From NCBI GenBank assembly GCA_964612085.1, contig CAZTCJ010000011.1, positions 4,648 to 68,647 of the forward strand: 64,000 nt of DNA. The letters are read 5' to 3'. Positions 7,515 to 14,792 of the stretch are shown in pieces. The notes under the pieces were generated by a model. The model worked only from the letters and a program-made list of their open reading frames with translations. It had not been told where the DNA came from and made no database searches. A program made the translations under genes and the position numbers. Each line of letters starts with the position of its first letter. Positions within the stretch are counted from its first letter, which is position 1. The DNA is from CAZTCJ01 sp964612085 (GTDB taxonomy: Bacteria; Pseudomonadota; Alphaproteobacteria; JAJFIK01).

Positions 7515-8636
7515 ATGAGGGTCGCACACGAATTTCATCCGCTCGACTTTGCCATGTCGGATCTGGTCTGCGCGCGTCCGGTTTGGAGCGATGCGGACCT
7601 GGATCAGGCATCCCAGTCGCTTGATCTCCTGATCCATAAAGGGCGCGATACAGAGCGTGCCCTTTTCTACAAGGCGCAGATCCGGGAACTGAAGGGCGAC
7701 TTCGCCGGCGCCGCGTCCTGGCTCGACCGCATGGCCTTGCGCGGGCCGGGCGAGCCCATCGCCGCTTACGATTTCGACCGGTACTGCGCGTTCAGTCAGA
7801 TGCATGCGGAGCGCACGCGTCTGCTCGCCACTTACGATCTCGACCGGCCGGTCTATCTCGCCGCGCTGCCCAAGGCGGCGGGATCCTTTCTCACCCATTG
7901 CCTGTCCCATCTGACCGGCGCCTTGCGGGTGCGCACCGCCAAGGGCCTGTGGGGCAAGGGATCGCTGGTGCCGTCCTGGGTGGACACGCTGGTCAAAGGG
8001 GCGGGCGTCGCCCACGATCATTTCCCCGCCAGCGCGGAGAATGTCCGTATCCTGAAACGCCTTCCGGAAGCGCGCATCACCGTTCATGTGCGCCATCCGG
8101 CCGACGCCCTGGCCGAGCTGGTGCGCGATCTCGCCGGACAAAAGGCCAATCAGAACCTGCACTATCTCTATGCGCGGGAACTGGGTCAGCCCTATTTTCA
8201 TCTGCAGCAGGAACTGCCCGAGGCGCAGCTCGACTGGATCGTGCGCACGATCTATCCGGCCTTCGTGTCCTGGCTCGAAGGCTGGCTGGCGACCGCCGAT
8301 TATTTGCGCGATATGCTGACGTTCACCCGGTTCGAGGATCTGGCCACCGATCCGCCGGGCATCATCGCCGTGATTCTCGACCACGCGGGATACGACCCTT
8401 ACGGACTGCCCGCGCTCGACGGCGGCGAACGGGTGCCGCTCGACACGGCGGTCGCCACTTTCGAACAGCGCTTCCGGCGCAACGGCGACAGCATCAGTCC
8501 GGCCTCGACCCGGCATTTGGGCTATGCGGATGTTTTCCCGCGCGCCCATTGCGATTTCATGGCCCGCTACAACACATCGCCGCTGTTCCACGCCTTCGAT
8601 TTCGCGCCGGTGGATCCGTCCCTGGCCCGGATTTAA
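7515..8636 (+). CDS. Sulfotransferase family protein
   Basis: The 373-aa protein has the two PAPS-binding signatures: a 5'-phosphosulfate loop variant LPKAAGSFLTHCL at residues 118-130 and the 3'-phosphate segment VHVRHPADALAELVRD near 190-205. The N-terminal 100 residues include a helical repeat-like stretch (ALFYKAQIRELKGDFAGAASWL) that resembles one TPR unit, as in other bacterial TPR-sulfotransferase fusions. It would transfer sulfate from PAPS to a hydroxyl or amine, probably on a glycan or small metabolite. Its stop overlaps that of the convergent PglD-like gene by 4 bp. No PAPS synthesis gene is nearby. The acceptor is unknown. Confidence 0.75.
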   Translation: MRVAHEFHPLDFAMSDLVCARPVWSDADLDQASQSLDLLIHKGRDTERALFYKAQIRELKGDFAGAASWLDRMALRGPGEPIAAYDFDRYCAFSQMHAERTRLLATYDLDRPVYLAALPKAAGSFLTHCLSHLTGALRVRTAKGLWGKGSLVPSWVDTLVKGAGVAHDHFPASAENVRILKRLPEARITVHVRHPADALAELVRDLAGQKANQNLHYLYARELGQPYFHLQQELPEAQLDWIVRTIYPAFVSWLEGWLATADYLRDMLTFTRFEDLATDPPGIIAVILDHAGYDPYGLPALDGGERVPLDTAVATFEQRFRRNGDSISPASTRHLGYADVFPRAHCDFMARYNTSPLFHAFDFAPVDPSLARI

Positions 8637-9349
8637 GCGGCGCGTCGGGTCCGTGCGATGGGCCCCTGCCGCGCGGGCGTGCGCTCGCCGATCAGGCGCG
8701 CTCCATCCTTGAGCGGGGCGGAGACCACCCATTGCGGACCGATGACGCAGCCGTCGCCGATGGTGACATCGTCCATGACCATGGCGCCCAGATCGAGGCG
8801 GCTGTCCCGGCCGATGCGGCAGCGTCCTTGGGTGCGCGCGCCCGCCCCGAACCAGCAATTGAGACCGGTCCGCGTCTGGTCGCCGATCAGCACGCCGATA
8901 TCCACGAAGGCCGCGTCGCCAAGCGTGGCCCCCTGGTCGATCACCGCGCCGTTGAGAATGACCGTGCCGTCTCCGATCCGCGCGCTTTGTTCGATCCGCG
9001 CGCCGGGATGGATGAGCGTCATGAACCGGTAGCCCAGATCGCGCGCCTTCTGGAATGCGCGGCGGCGGCGGGCCATGTCCTGGCTGCCGACCGCCAGAAG
9101 CAGCATCAAATGATCCGGGGACGTGCCGGGCCAGCCGCTCACCTCGTTCAGCGATCCGAAGACGGAGCCCGCGGTCACCGGGGCCGCGCCCGCCTCAAGG
9201 GACAGGGTGATCCGGGTCCCGGCGGCGCGCTCGTCGTCGATGAAGCCGATGAGCTGATGGCTTTCGGTGAAATGGGTGAGAATGTGAAAGGCGAGTTGCC
9301 GCCCCGTGGGGCCCGCGCCGTAAATGGCCAAGGGTTGACGCTTATGCAT
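8633..9349 (-). CDS. PglD/NeuD-like hexapeptide-repeat acyltransferase
   Basis: The 238-aa protein has the two-part PglD layout: an N-terminal Rossmann-like sugar-nucleotide domain (IYGAGPTGRQLAFHIL, residues 9-24, and IGFIDDE) and a C-terminal left-handed beta-helix of hexapeptide repeats (from about residue 114: IHPGARIEQSARIGDGTVIL and onward). Family members acetylate sugar 4-amines or sialic acid using acetyl-CoA. The catalytic His usually found after the AxIDH turn reads Gln139 (AVIDQG), so the usual base is absent and activity may differ. Its ATG follows the stop of the upstream 97-aa gene by one base (TGAcATG), a coupled pair. Confidence 0.75.
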   Translation of the reverse strand: MHKRQPLAIYGAGPTGRQLAFHILTHFTESHQLIGFIDDERAAGTRITLSLEAGAAPVTAGSVFGSLNEVSGWPGTSPDHLMLLLAVGSQDMARRRRAFQKARDLGYRFMTLIHPGARIEQSARIGDGTVILNGAVIDQGATLGDAAFVDIGVLIGDQTRTGLNCWFGAGARTQGRCRIGRDSRLDLGAMVMDDVTIGDGCVIGPQWVVSAPLKDGARLIGERTPARQGPIARTRRAA

Positions 9350-9350
9350 G

Positions 9351-9644
9351 TCAGGCCGCCGGTTTCATCCGGGTGGAAATGAACTGGGTCATGATGCGGA
9401 TGAAGGAGGCGAGCCGCCTGCGGTCCTCCGCGCTGATGCTGTCGGCGCCGCCGGCCTCCGGCTCCGTGCCGGACGGCGCGCTTTCCGTGTCCGCGTCGTG
9501 CTCCTCAACGTCCCTGGCGGCCTGATCGGCGCGCTCCGCCAGCGTTTTGAGCTGCAGAGCCAGGTCATAGGCTTGAAGCATGGCTGCGTGGTCGGGATGC
9601 ACCATCGGCGTTGCCCTCCTGAAAGCATGGATTGCTTCATCCAC
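9351..9644 (-). CDS. Small hypothetical helical protein (97 aa)
   Basis: The product starts with a helical segment (HAAMLQAYDLALQLKTLAER), passes through an acidic low-complexity linker, and ends with a second helix (AEDRRRLASFIRIMTQFIST). It has no Asp-Ser-Leu motif, so it is not an acyl or peptidyl carrier protein, although such a partner would be expected for the ligase-like gene opposite. It is the first gene of a two-gene unit with the PglD-like gene and is divergent from the ligase-like gene. Function unknown. Confidence 0.55.
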   Translation of the reverse strand: MDEAIHAFRRATPMVHPDHAAMLQAYDLALQLKTLAERADQAARDVEEHDADTESAPSGTEPEAGGADSISAEDRRRLASFIRIMTQFISTRMKPAA

Positions 9645-9706
9645 TATGGGGCGGGGATCTTACCGTTCCGTAAGGGCCGGGCCGGCTTGGCGAGGGACTG
9701 GCATCC

Positions 9707-9724
9707 TTAACTCTTTTCTAACGG
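9707..9724 (+). promoter_or_regulatory. CtrA-like motif in the divergent region before the ligase-like gene
   Basis: TTAACTCTTTTCTAACGG reads TTAA-N7-CTAA(C), one mismatch from the CtrA consensus. It lies between the 97-aa gene (start 9644, minus) and the ligase-like gene (start 9759, plus), so it could serve both. It is the partner of the motif at 7475-7492. Confidence 0.45.
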
Positions 9725-9758
9725 CTCCAGCCGAAGGCTTAAGCTGCTTTGGAATAAC

Positions 9759-11009
9759 ATGAAACAGCAGGTCCATCCGATGAGCGCCGCAGACCGTGTG
9801 CTGACCGCTTCCCTGGCCGATCCCGTGGACGGGTCCGCGGCCGATTACATGCGGACCGTGATCGACCGCAGCTTCAGCCCCAAACGGGTCGATATCCGCG
9901 ACGATCACGTGGCCGTGGTGCTGGGGCGGGAGAGAGACCGGGGGCCGAGCCCGAGCCGGGACGATCTGCAACGGCTGATCGACCGGCTGGTTTCCGTGTC
10001 CAAAAATCTGGACCAGGATCTCATCCATGAGCACATCACTGACCGGGCGTATGCGGAAGACCCCCAGCCCCTATTGGAAGAGCGGGGCGATATCCGCCGC
10101 GTCGGCCCGGGTCTTTATGCGTTTTCCGGCGCGTTTCTCAGCGTCGTGCGGGGCATCGGACAGCTCATGGACGGGCTGGCGCGCAGCTATGACGCCGTCG
10201 AGGAAGACCTGCCCGCCCTGGTGCCGGTCGATGCCTTGTGCGCCACCAGCTATCTGACGGATTTTCCCCAAGCGGTCATGCTGTGCGCGACCGTCCGGCC
10301 CGATTACGACTCCCGGCGGACCTTTGCCCAGGCCTACCGCAAAACCAGCCGGTCGAGGGAAGTGGCGCTTGACGGCACCATGGCGCCGGCGCGCTTCGGT
10401 CTGCGCTCCGCGATTTCTCCGTGCTGCTTCGGGGCCATGGCCGGAGCGCCCTATCCCGTCGAGCGGGTCAGTGTGTGCGCGTCGAAAGTCTACGACACGG
10501 CGGCGGACGGGCGCTCAGGCCTCGACCGGCTGACCAGCTACACCCTGCATTCGATCATGGCGGCGGGCGAGGAGACCTTCGTGATGGGCGCGCGGGCCGT
10601 GTGGCTGGAAGACGCCCGGCGGCTGGCGGCTTTGCTCGATCTGGAATGCCGCATCGAGACCGGCAGCGATCCCTTTTTCGGCAGCCAGGCGGCGCTCAAA
10701 AATGTCTTCCAGCACGCCTCGCGACTCAAATATGAGATTCAAGCTTATCTGCCGTTCGCGGACCGGGCCATTCCGGTGGGGGCCGTCAATCTGCATCTTG
10801 ATGCCTTCAGCCGGGCCTTTGGCCAATGCGGGCCCGACGGCACCTATCCGTCCGCGGCGTGTTTCGGCATCGCCCAGGAGCCTTTGGCCTATGCTCTGTT
10901 TTGTCAGTATGGGCCCGATCTTCAGCAGTGGCCGGATCGTGTGCGCATTGCCTTGGGTCTCGATGGCGGCGCGGGCGCGGATATGATTTGGGGAGGACAA
11001 ACAGAATGA
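9759..11009 (+). CDS. Class II synthetase-like protein, homologue of amino acid:[carrier protein] ligases, degenerate active site
   Basis: The 416-aa protein resembles the seryl-tRNA-synthetase-like ligases that load amino acids onto carrier proteins and lack a tRNA-binding arm. Supporting segments are SPCCFGAM (221-226) for the first zinc Cys, DRLTSYTLHSIMAAGEETFV (256-275), DPFFGSQAALK (304-314), VGAVNLHLDAFSRAFG (340-355) and the motif-3 region YPSAACFGIAQEPLAYALF (363-381) with the last zinc Cys at 368. By my alignment from memory the ATP-binding Arg of motif 2 is missing (SVCASKVYD), the family's Arg-Glu pair reads His264-Ser265, and the invariant motif-3 Arg reads Pro375. Adenylating activity is therefore doubtful. 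It overlaps the oxygenase gene by 4 bp. No carrier-protein gene is in the window. An internal start at ATG 9780 is possible. Confidence 0.65.
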   Translation: MKQQVHPMSAADRVLTASLADPVDGSAADYMRTVIDRSFSPKRVDIRDDHVAVVLGRERDRGPSPSRDDLQRLIDRLVSVSKNLDQDLIHEHITDRAYAEDPQPLLEERGDIRRVGPGLYAFSGAFLSVVRGIGQLMDGLARSYDAVEEDLPALVPVDALCATSYLTDFPQAVMLCATVRPDYDSRRTFAQAYRKTSRSREVALDGTMAPARFGLRSAISPCCFGAMAGAPYPVERVSVCASKVYDTAADGRSGLDRLTSYTLHSIMAAGEETFVMGARAVWLEDARRLAALLDLECRIETGSDPFFGSQAALKNVFQHASRLKYEIQAYLPFADRAIPVGAVNLHLDAFSRAFGQCGPDGTYPSAACFGIAQEPLAYALFCQYGPDLQQWPDRVRIALGLDGGAGADMIWGGQTE

Positions 11010-11848
11010 CAAATGCGCGCAAAGCGCTGAGCGGCGATCAGATCCTGGACACGCCGGACATTACGGCCGTCGAGTCCAATGAAATCCGCAGGCTGGTCGA
11101 GGCGCGCCACGTGGTCTGTCTGCGCGGCCTGTTTGCGGCCGATGAAATCGCCCTGGCGCGTCAGGTGCTCCAGCAGGGTTTCGATCCGGCGCGCGACGGG
11201 CCGTCGAAGGGCGAGGCGCCGGATGCCATCATGGACAATTATCAAAAGCTCGCCATTGGCGGCGGCCGCCGGGACCGGGCGTATAATCCCCGGCTCATGC
11301 GCGTGATCTATAATCCGCTGTGGGCGGAGGACCGCTACGGCCTGCATCAGATCTTCCGGGAGCTGGCGCGGCTGCGCAACCGGCTGCAGGGCTATATGCC
11401 CGATTTTGCCCTCGACCGGGTGGAAGACGGGTTGTGGACCGCCGCGCGCATCCAGCACTATCCCGTGGGTGGCGGCTTCCTGGCGCCCCATCGCGATACG
11501 GTGCTGGCGTCCAAGAGCCGCGACGCGGGCGCGCCCATCTTTCTCCAGCCGGTTCTGCTGCTGACCAAGGCGGGCAGCCATTTCGAGACCGGCGGCGGCT
11601 GGGTGCAGGGGGCCGATGGCCAAAAACTTCATTACGAAGCATTCTGCGAGCCCGGCGATGTGGTGCTGTACGACGGTCAACGCCCCCACGGCGTCGATGA
11701 CATCGATCCGCACAAGGCGCTTAACCTGGGCGAGTTGACCGGGCGCTTGACCGCCGTGGCCTCGCTCTACCGGGACCTGTCCCAGGCGGGACAGCTCTTC
11801 GAAGGCTATGAGAACCGGGTGCCGGTCGAGGGCGCGCGGGCGGCATAA
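11006..11848 (+). CDS. 2-oxoglutarate/Fe(II)-dependent oxygenase
   Basis: The 280-aa protein has the facial-triad pattern of the cupin-fold 2OG-Fe(II) oxygenases: HRD at 162-164 (APHRDTV), a distal His228 in DGQRPHGVDD, and Arg247 in TGRLTAV for 2OG binding. Such enzymes hydroxylate amino acids, peptides or small molecules using O2 and 2OG. Its ATG overlaps the TGA of the ligase-like gene (11006-11009), so both are made together and probably act on the same substrate or complex. A methyltransferase follows after 83 bp. The substrate, perhaps an amino acid or aminoacylated protein, is inferred only from this context. Confidence 0.75.
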   Translation: MTNARKALSGDQILDTPDITAVESNEIRRLVEARHVVCLRGLFAADEIALARQVLQQGFDPARDGPSKGEAPDAIMDNYQKLAIGGGRRDRAYNPRLMRVIYNPLWAEDRYGLHQIFRELARLRNRLQGYMPDFALDRVEDGLWTAARIQHYPVGGGFLAPHRDTVLASKSRDAGAPIFLQPVLLLTKAGSHFETGGGWVQGADGQKLHYEAFCEPGDVVLYDGQRPHGVDDIDPHKALNLGELTGRLTAVASLYRDLSQAGQLFEGYENRVPVEGARAA

Positions 11849-11931
11849 GCCGCGTCGGCCATTTCAAGAAGCGATTAAGGCTACGGTGCTAGGCTTCCTC
11901 CGGTCGTAATACGGGGGAAGGGAGTGCGCCG

Positions 11932-13215
11932 ATGGCGGATGATCAGACCGGGGCCGCGGACGCTGCGTCCGAGCCCGTGGTGAACGAGCGCGTGTGTCCG
12001 TGCTGTGGCCAGAAGGCCCGCATGGAAACCCTGTCCAGCCATACCGCGCGGGAGGAACCGGCGGTGACGTCGGACGGCGAAGTGCTCGATCCGTGTACGG
12101 CCGAGCGCCTGCTGTGCCATGACTGCGGCGTGCTCTGCACCGTGACCGATCCGGCCGATGCCTTGCGCCGGTACCGGACGGCTCGCGCGGCAATCGCCCC
12201 TGGAAGCGGCCCGTCCATGGCCGTGACGGCGGATGCGGGCCTCACGGCGCGGGCGGCGCGGCAGACGCAGGTTCTGGAGGCGTGCCAGGCGGCGTTCGGC
12301 GGCAAGCGCAAGGGCAGCATTCTCGATATCGGCTGCGGCGACGGGCATTTCACCCGCCGGTTCGCCTATGCCTTCCAAAGCTGGCAGGTGATCGGTATCG
12401 ATGCCAGTCCGCATCTGGCCGATGACTGGCCGCCCGCCTCGGGCCGGCCGGGCTTTATCCGGGACGCGTTCGATCCCCATCTGTTCGCAGGCCGCCAGTT
12501 CGATGTGGTCATCGCCCATGATGTCTTGAATCATGGGCCCGCGCTCAGCGAGCTGCGCCGGATCCGGAGCATCATGGCGCCGGGCGGTCTGGCGAGCTTT
12601 GATCTGCAGTTAATGGAAACGGCGGTCGCCGCGCCTTATGTCTGGAATTACGAGTCGCTCTTTACCAAGACCACCTTCGAGGCCTGGCTGGAGGCGGTCG
12701 GCTTCAAGGCAAAACGCTTCGACGATCACGGGCGCGGCTGGCATGTGCTCGCTGAGGCGTGCGAGCCGGACGATACCATCGTGCTGGCCGCCCCGGACGA
12801 TCTGATCGAGATGCGGGCGCTGTTCAAGGATCATGAGCGCTGGTGGCGGCGGGTGGCGATCCGGGCCGAACGGTGCCTGGCCGTCGCCCAGGCGCGCGCC
12901 TTGAGCATCGCCCTGTTCGGCGCGACGGTGCATAACGGGGTGCTTTGCGCCCTTGTGCCCACGCTGCGCCCGGCCCTGATCATCGATGATGTTAAGGCTG
13001 GATCGCGCTTCCAGGGCGTGCCGGTGATCGCCCGCTCCGATGCCATGGGCCGGGAGCTGACGGTTCTGATCTGCGATCCGGGGCCGCAAGCGGCCGAGAT
13101 GATGGCCAAGGCGCGCGATTGCGGCCTCAACACTATCGATCTGACAGCGGACGACTGGCTCTACCGGCCCGATCAGCCCGGCGGTAAGAAGGATCTGAGC
13201 CTGACCTCCGCGTGA
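11932..13215 (+). CDS. Zinc-binding SAM-dependent methyltransferase (C-methyltransferase-like)
   Basis: Three parts are visible in 427 aa: an N-terminal zinc-binding region with CPCCG (22-26) and LCHDCG (61-66), a class I SAM domain with motif I ILDIGCGDGHF (130-140) and FDVVIAHDVLNHGPALSELR, and a C-terminal Rossmann-like part (VPTLRPALIIDDVKAG). This order is that of the TylCIII/NovU-type sugar C-methyltransferase family, whose members methylate nucleotide-sugars, although some act on other substrates. A GGGGGAAGGGAG ribosome site precedes ATG 11932. It lies downstream of the ligase-like and oxygenase genes and is probably part of the same pathway. Confidence 0.75.
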   Translation: MADDQTGAADAASEPVVNERVCPCCGQKARMETLSSHTAREEPAVTSDGEVLDPCTAERLLCHDCGVLCTVTDPADALRRYRTARAAIAPGSGPSMAVTADAGLTARAARQTQVLEACQAAFGGKRKGSILDIGCGDGHFTRRFAYAFQSWQVIGIDASPHLADDWPPASGRPGFIRDAFDPHLFAGRQFDVVIAHDVLNHGPALSELRRIRSIMAPGGLASFDLQLMETAVAAPYVWNYESLFTKTTFEAWLEAVGFKAKRFDDHGRGWHVLAEACEPDDTIVLAAPDDLIEMRALFKDHERWWRRVAIRAERCLAVAQARALSIALFGATVHNGVLCALVPTLRPALIIDDVKAGSRFQGVPVIARSDAMGRELTVLICDPGPQAAEMMAKARDCGLNTIDLTADDWLYRPDQPGGKKDLSLTSA

Positions 13216-13220
13216 GGCGC

Positions 13221-14699
13221 TCAGCGCGCCGCGCTGATCAGCGCCATGGCGGCGGCGCGCTCGAGATCCGTGCCTGACCGGATCGCCTCGACGGTGCGGA
13301 TCACGGGCACGTCCGGCTGAATGCCCGCATCCGCGCGCGGCTCCGTAGGATAATAGGCGATCAACGGAATGTCCGAGGCGATCCGGGAATTGGGTAAAGT
13401 CAAAAAGAAAAACTGCCCGCCGGTGATGCCGCGCAAATTGCCGCCCGTTTCCTGGCCGATCAGCGTGCCGCGCCCGCTTTCCTTCATGATCTGAGCGAGG
13501 GTGAAAGTAGCGGAACTGTTGCCCGCGCCGATCAGCAGATAGACCGCGCCGTCATAGGCGTCCTCCAAGGCCGGTATTTGAGCGGCCTCGACGCTTTGAT
13601 CCTTCCACGTATAGAATCCCTCGCCCGCGGGTACCACTTGGTCCGTGCGGTCGTAGAAGGACTGGTCCCAGGTGCCAAGATAGGGTTTGAGATCCTCCGG
13701 CACCGTCTCATAGCGGAGCAGGTCGTGGGTGGGTGCGGCCGTCAGCGGGATCGAGGCCAGATTGCGGGCCAGGGCGATCAGGACGTCATTGTCGCCGCCC
13801 GCATTGCCGCGCACATCCAGGATCAGATGGCGGATAGTCTGTTCTTCGATCCGGGCGAAGGCATCGGTCAGGAACTGCTGCCAGTCCATGGTCATCTTCC
13901 AGGTGACGAATGTGCCCAGTCTCAGATAGGCGGTGTCTTCGTTGACGATCTCGAAACCCCACTGATCGTCGTAATTCTCCGCCTGGGGACCGTAGCGTTC
14001 GCTCAGGATCGTCAGCCGCTCCGCCCGGGTCATGGCGGCCATATCCGCTTCGATCGTCTCGCCTGTTTCGCCGTCTTCGAACACGATTGTGTAAGTAGTG
14101 CCGGTGAGCGGGAAGAGCAGGGGATAATAGATATCAAAGGGCTCGAACTCGCCGAGGCCGCTGACCTGAAGCTGGAACAGCCGGGCGCTCGCCCGCGATC
14201 CGTCGGCTTTCGTCAGCGCCATGGTCTCATTGAGGATTTCGGAGACGGCGATGCCATTAATGCTCAGGATGTCATCGCCTGCCGTCAGACGTGCTTCAGA
14301 CGAAGCATTCTTGGTCACGATCATCCGCTTACCGATCAGCTCGAAGGTGAAGGGCAGCTTATCGGCGCCGTTGAACAGGGCCGCTTTGGTCTCGGCGGGC
14401 TGATTGTAGAAATTCGCATAGGTGTGGCCGCACTGGACCTCCGCCAGCATGCGGGAAATGGCGATATAGGCTTGCGCTTGCGTTTTATCTTCCGACAGAG
14501 TGTCGCGCAGGCGGGCGAACGCGGCATCGATCTCCTCCTGGGAGCGAAAACGGGTCAGCGCCGGATGGAGCGTGCGGTACGCGCGCTCGAAAATCGCCAT
14601 ATCCTCGGCGAGCGCGCCCGCGCTGATCGGGGTCTCCGCCCGCGCGCCGCCCAAAAGCATCAGCGCCAGTCCAAGCGCGGTCAGTGTCCGCCGGATCAT
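13221..14699 (-). CDS. S41 family (C-terminal processing-like) peptidase, exported
   Basis: A signal peptide (MIRRTLTALGLALMLLGGARA) opens the 492-aa mature-type protein. A PDZ-like region (ARLTAGDDILSINGIAV) precedes the S41 core, with the nucleophile region LIGAGNSSATFTLAQIM and the GTLIGQETGGNLRG loop expected for this fold. The start at 14699 is set by GGAGGGG just upstream; an ATG at 14711 falls inside that site. It lies 93 bp downstream of the AceE-like gene on the same strand and converges on the methyltransferase gene with a 5-bp gap. The role is probably periplasmic proteolysis of an unknown target. Confidence 0.82.
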   Translation of the reverse strand: MIRRTLTALGLALMLLGGARAETPISAGALAEDMAIFERAYRTLHPALTRFRSQEEIDAAFARLRDTLSEDKTQAQAYIAISRMLAEVQCGHTYANFYNQPAETKAALFNGADKLPFTFELIGKRMIVTKNASSEARLTAGDDILSINGIAVSEILNETMALTKADGSRASARLFQLQVSGLGEFEPFDIYYPLLFPLTGTTYTIVFEDGETGETIEADMAAMTRAERLTILSERYGPQAENYDDQWGFEIVNEDTAYLRLGTFVTWKMTMDWQQFLTDAFARIEEQTIRHLILDVRGNAGGDNDVLIALARNLASIPLTAAPTHDLLRYETVPEDLKPYLGTWDQSFYDRTDQVVPAGEGFYTWKDQSVEAAQIPALEDAYDGAVYLLIGAGNSSATFTLAQIMKESGRGTLIGQETGGNLRGITGGQFFFLTLPNSRIASDIPLIAYYPTEPRADAGIQPDVPVIRTVEAIRSGTDLERAAAMALISAAR

Positions 14700-14792
14700 C
14701 GGCCCCTCCATTGCCTCTCTTGTCCCAAGAGCAGCATAACGCGGGTCTGCACTGTGCGGGCATAAATCCTTGCGGGAATTTGAGGCTGGCGA

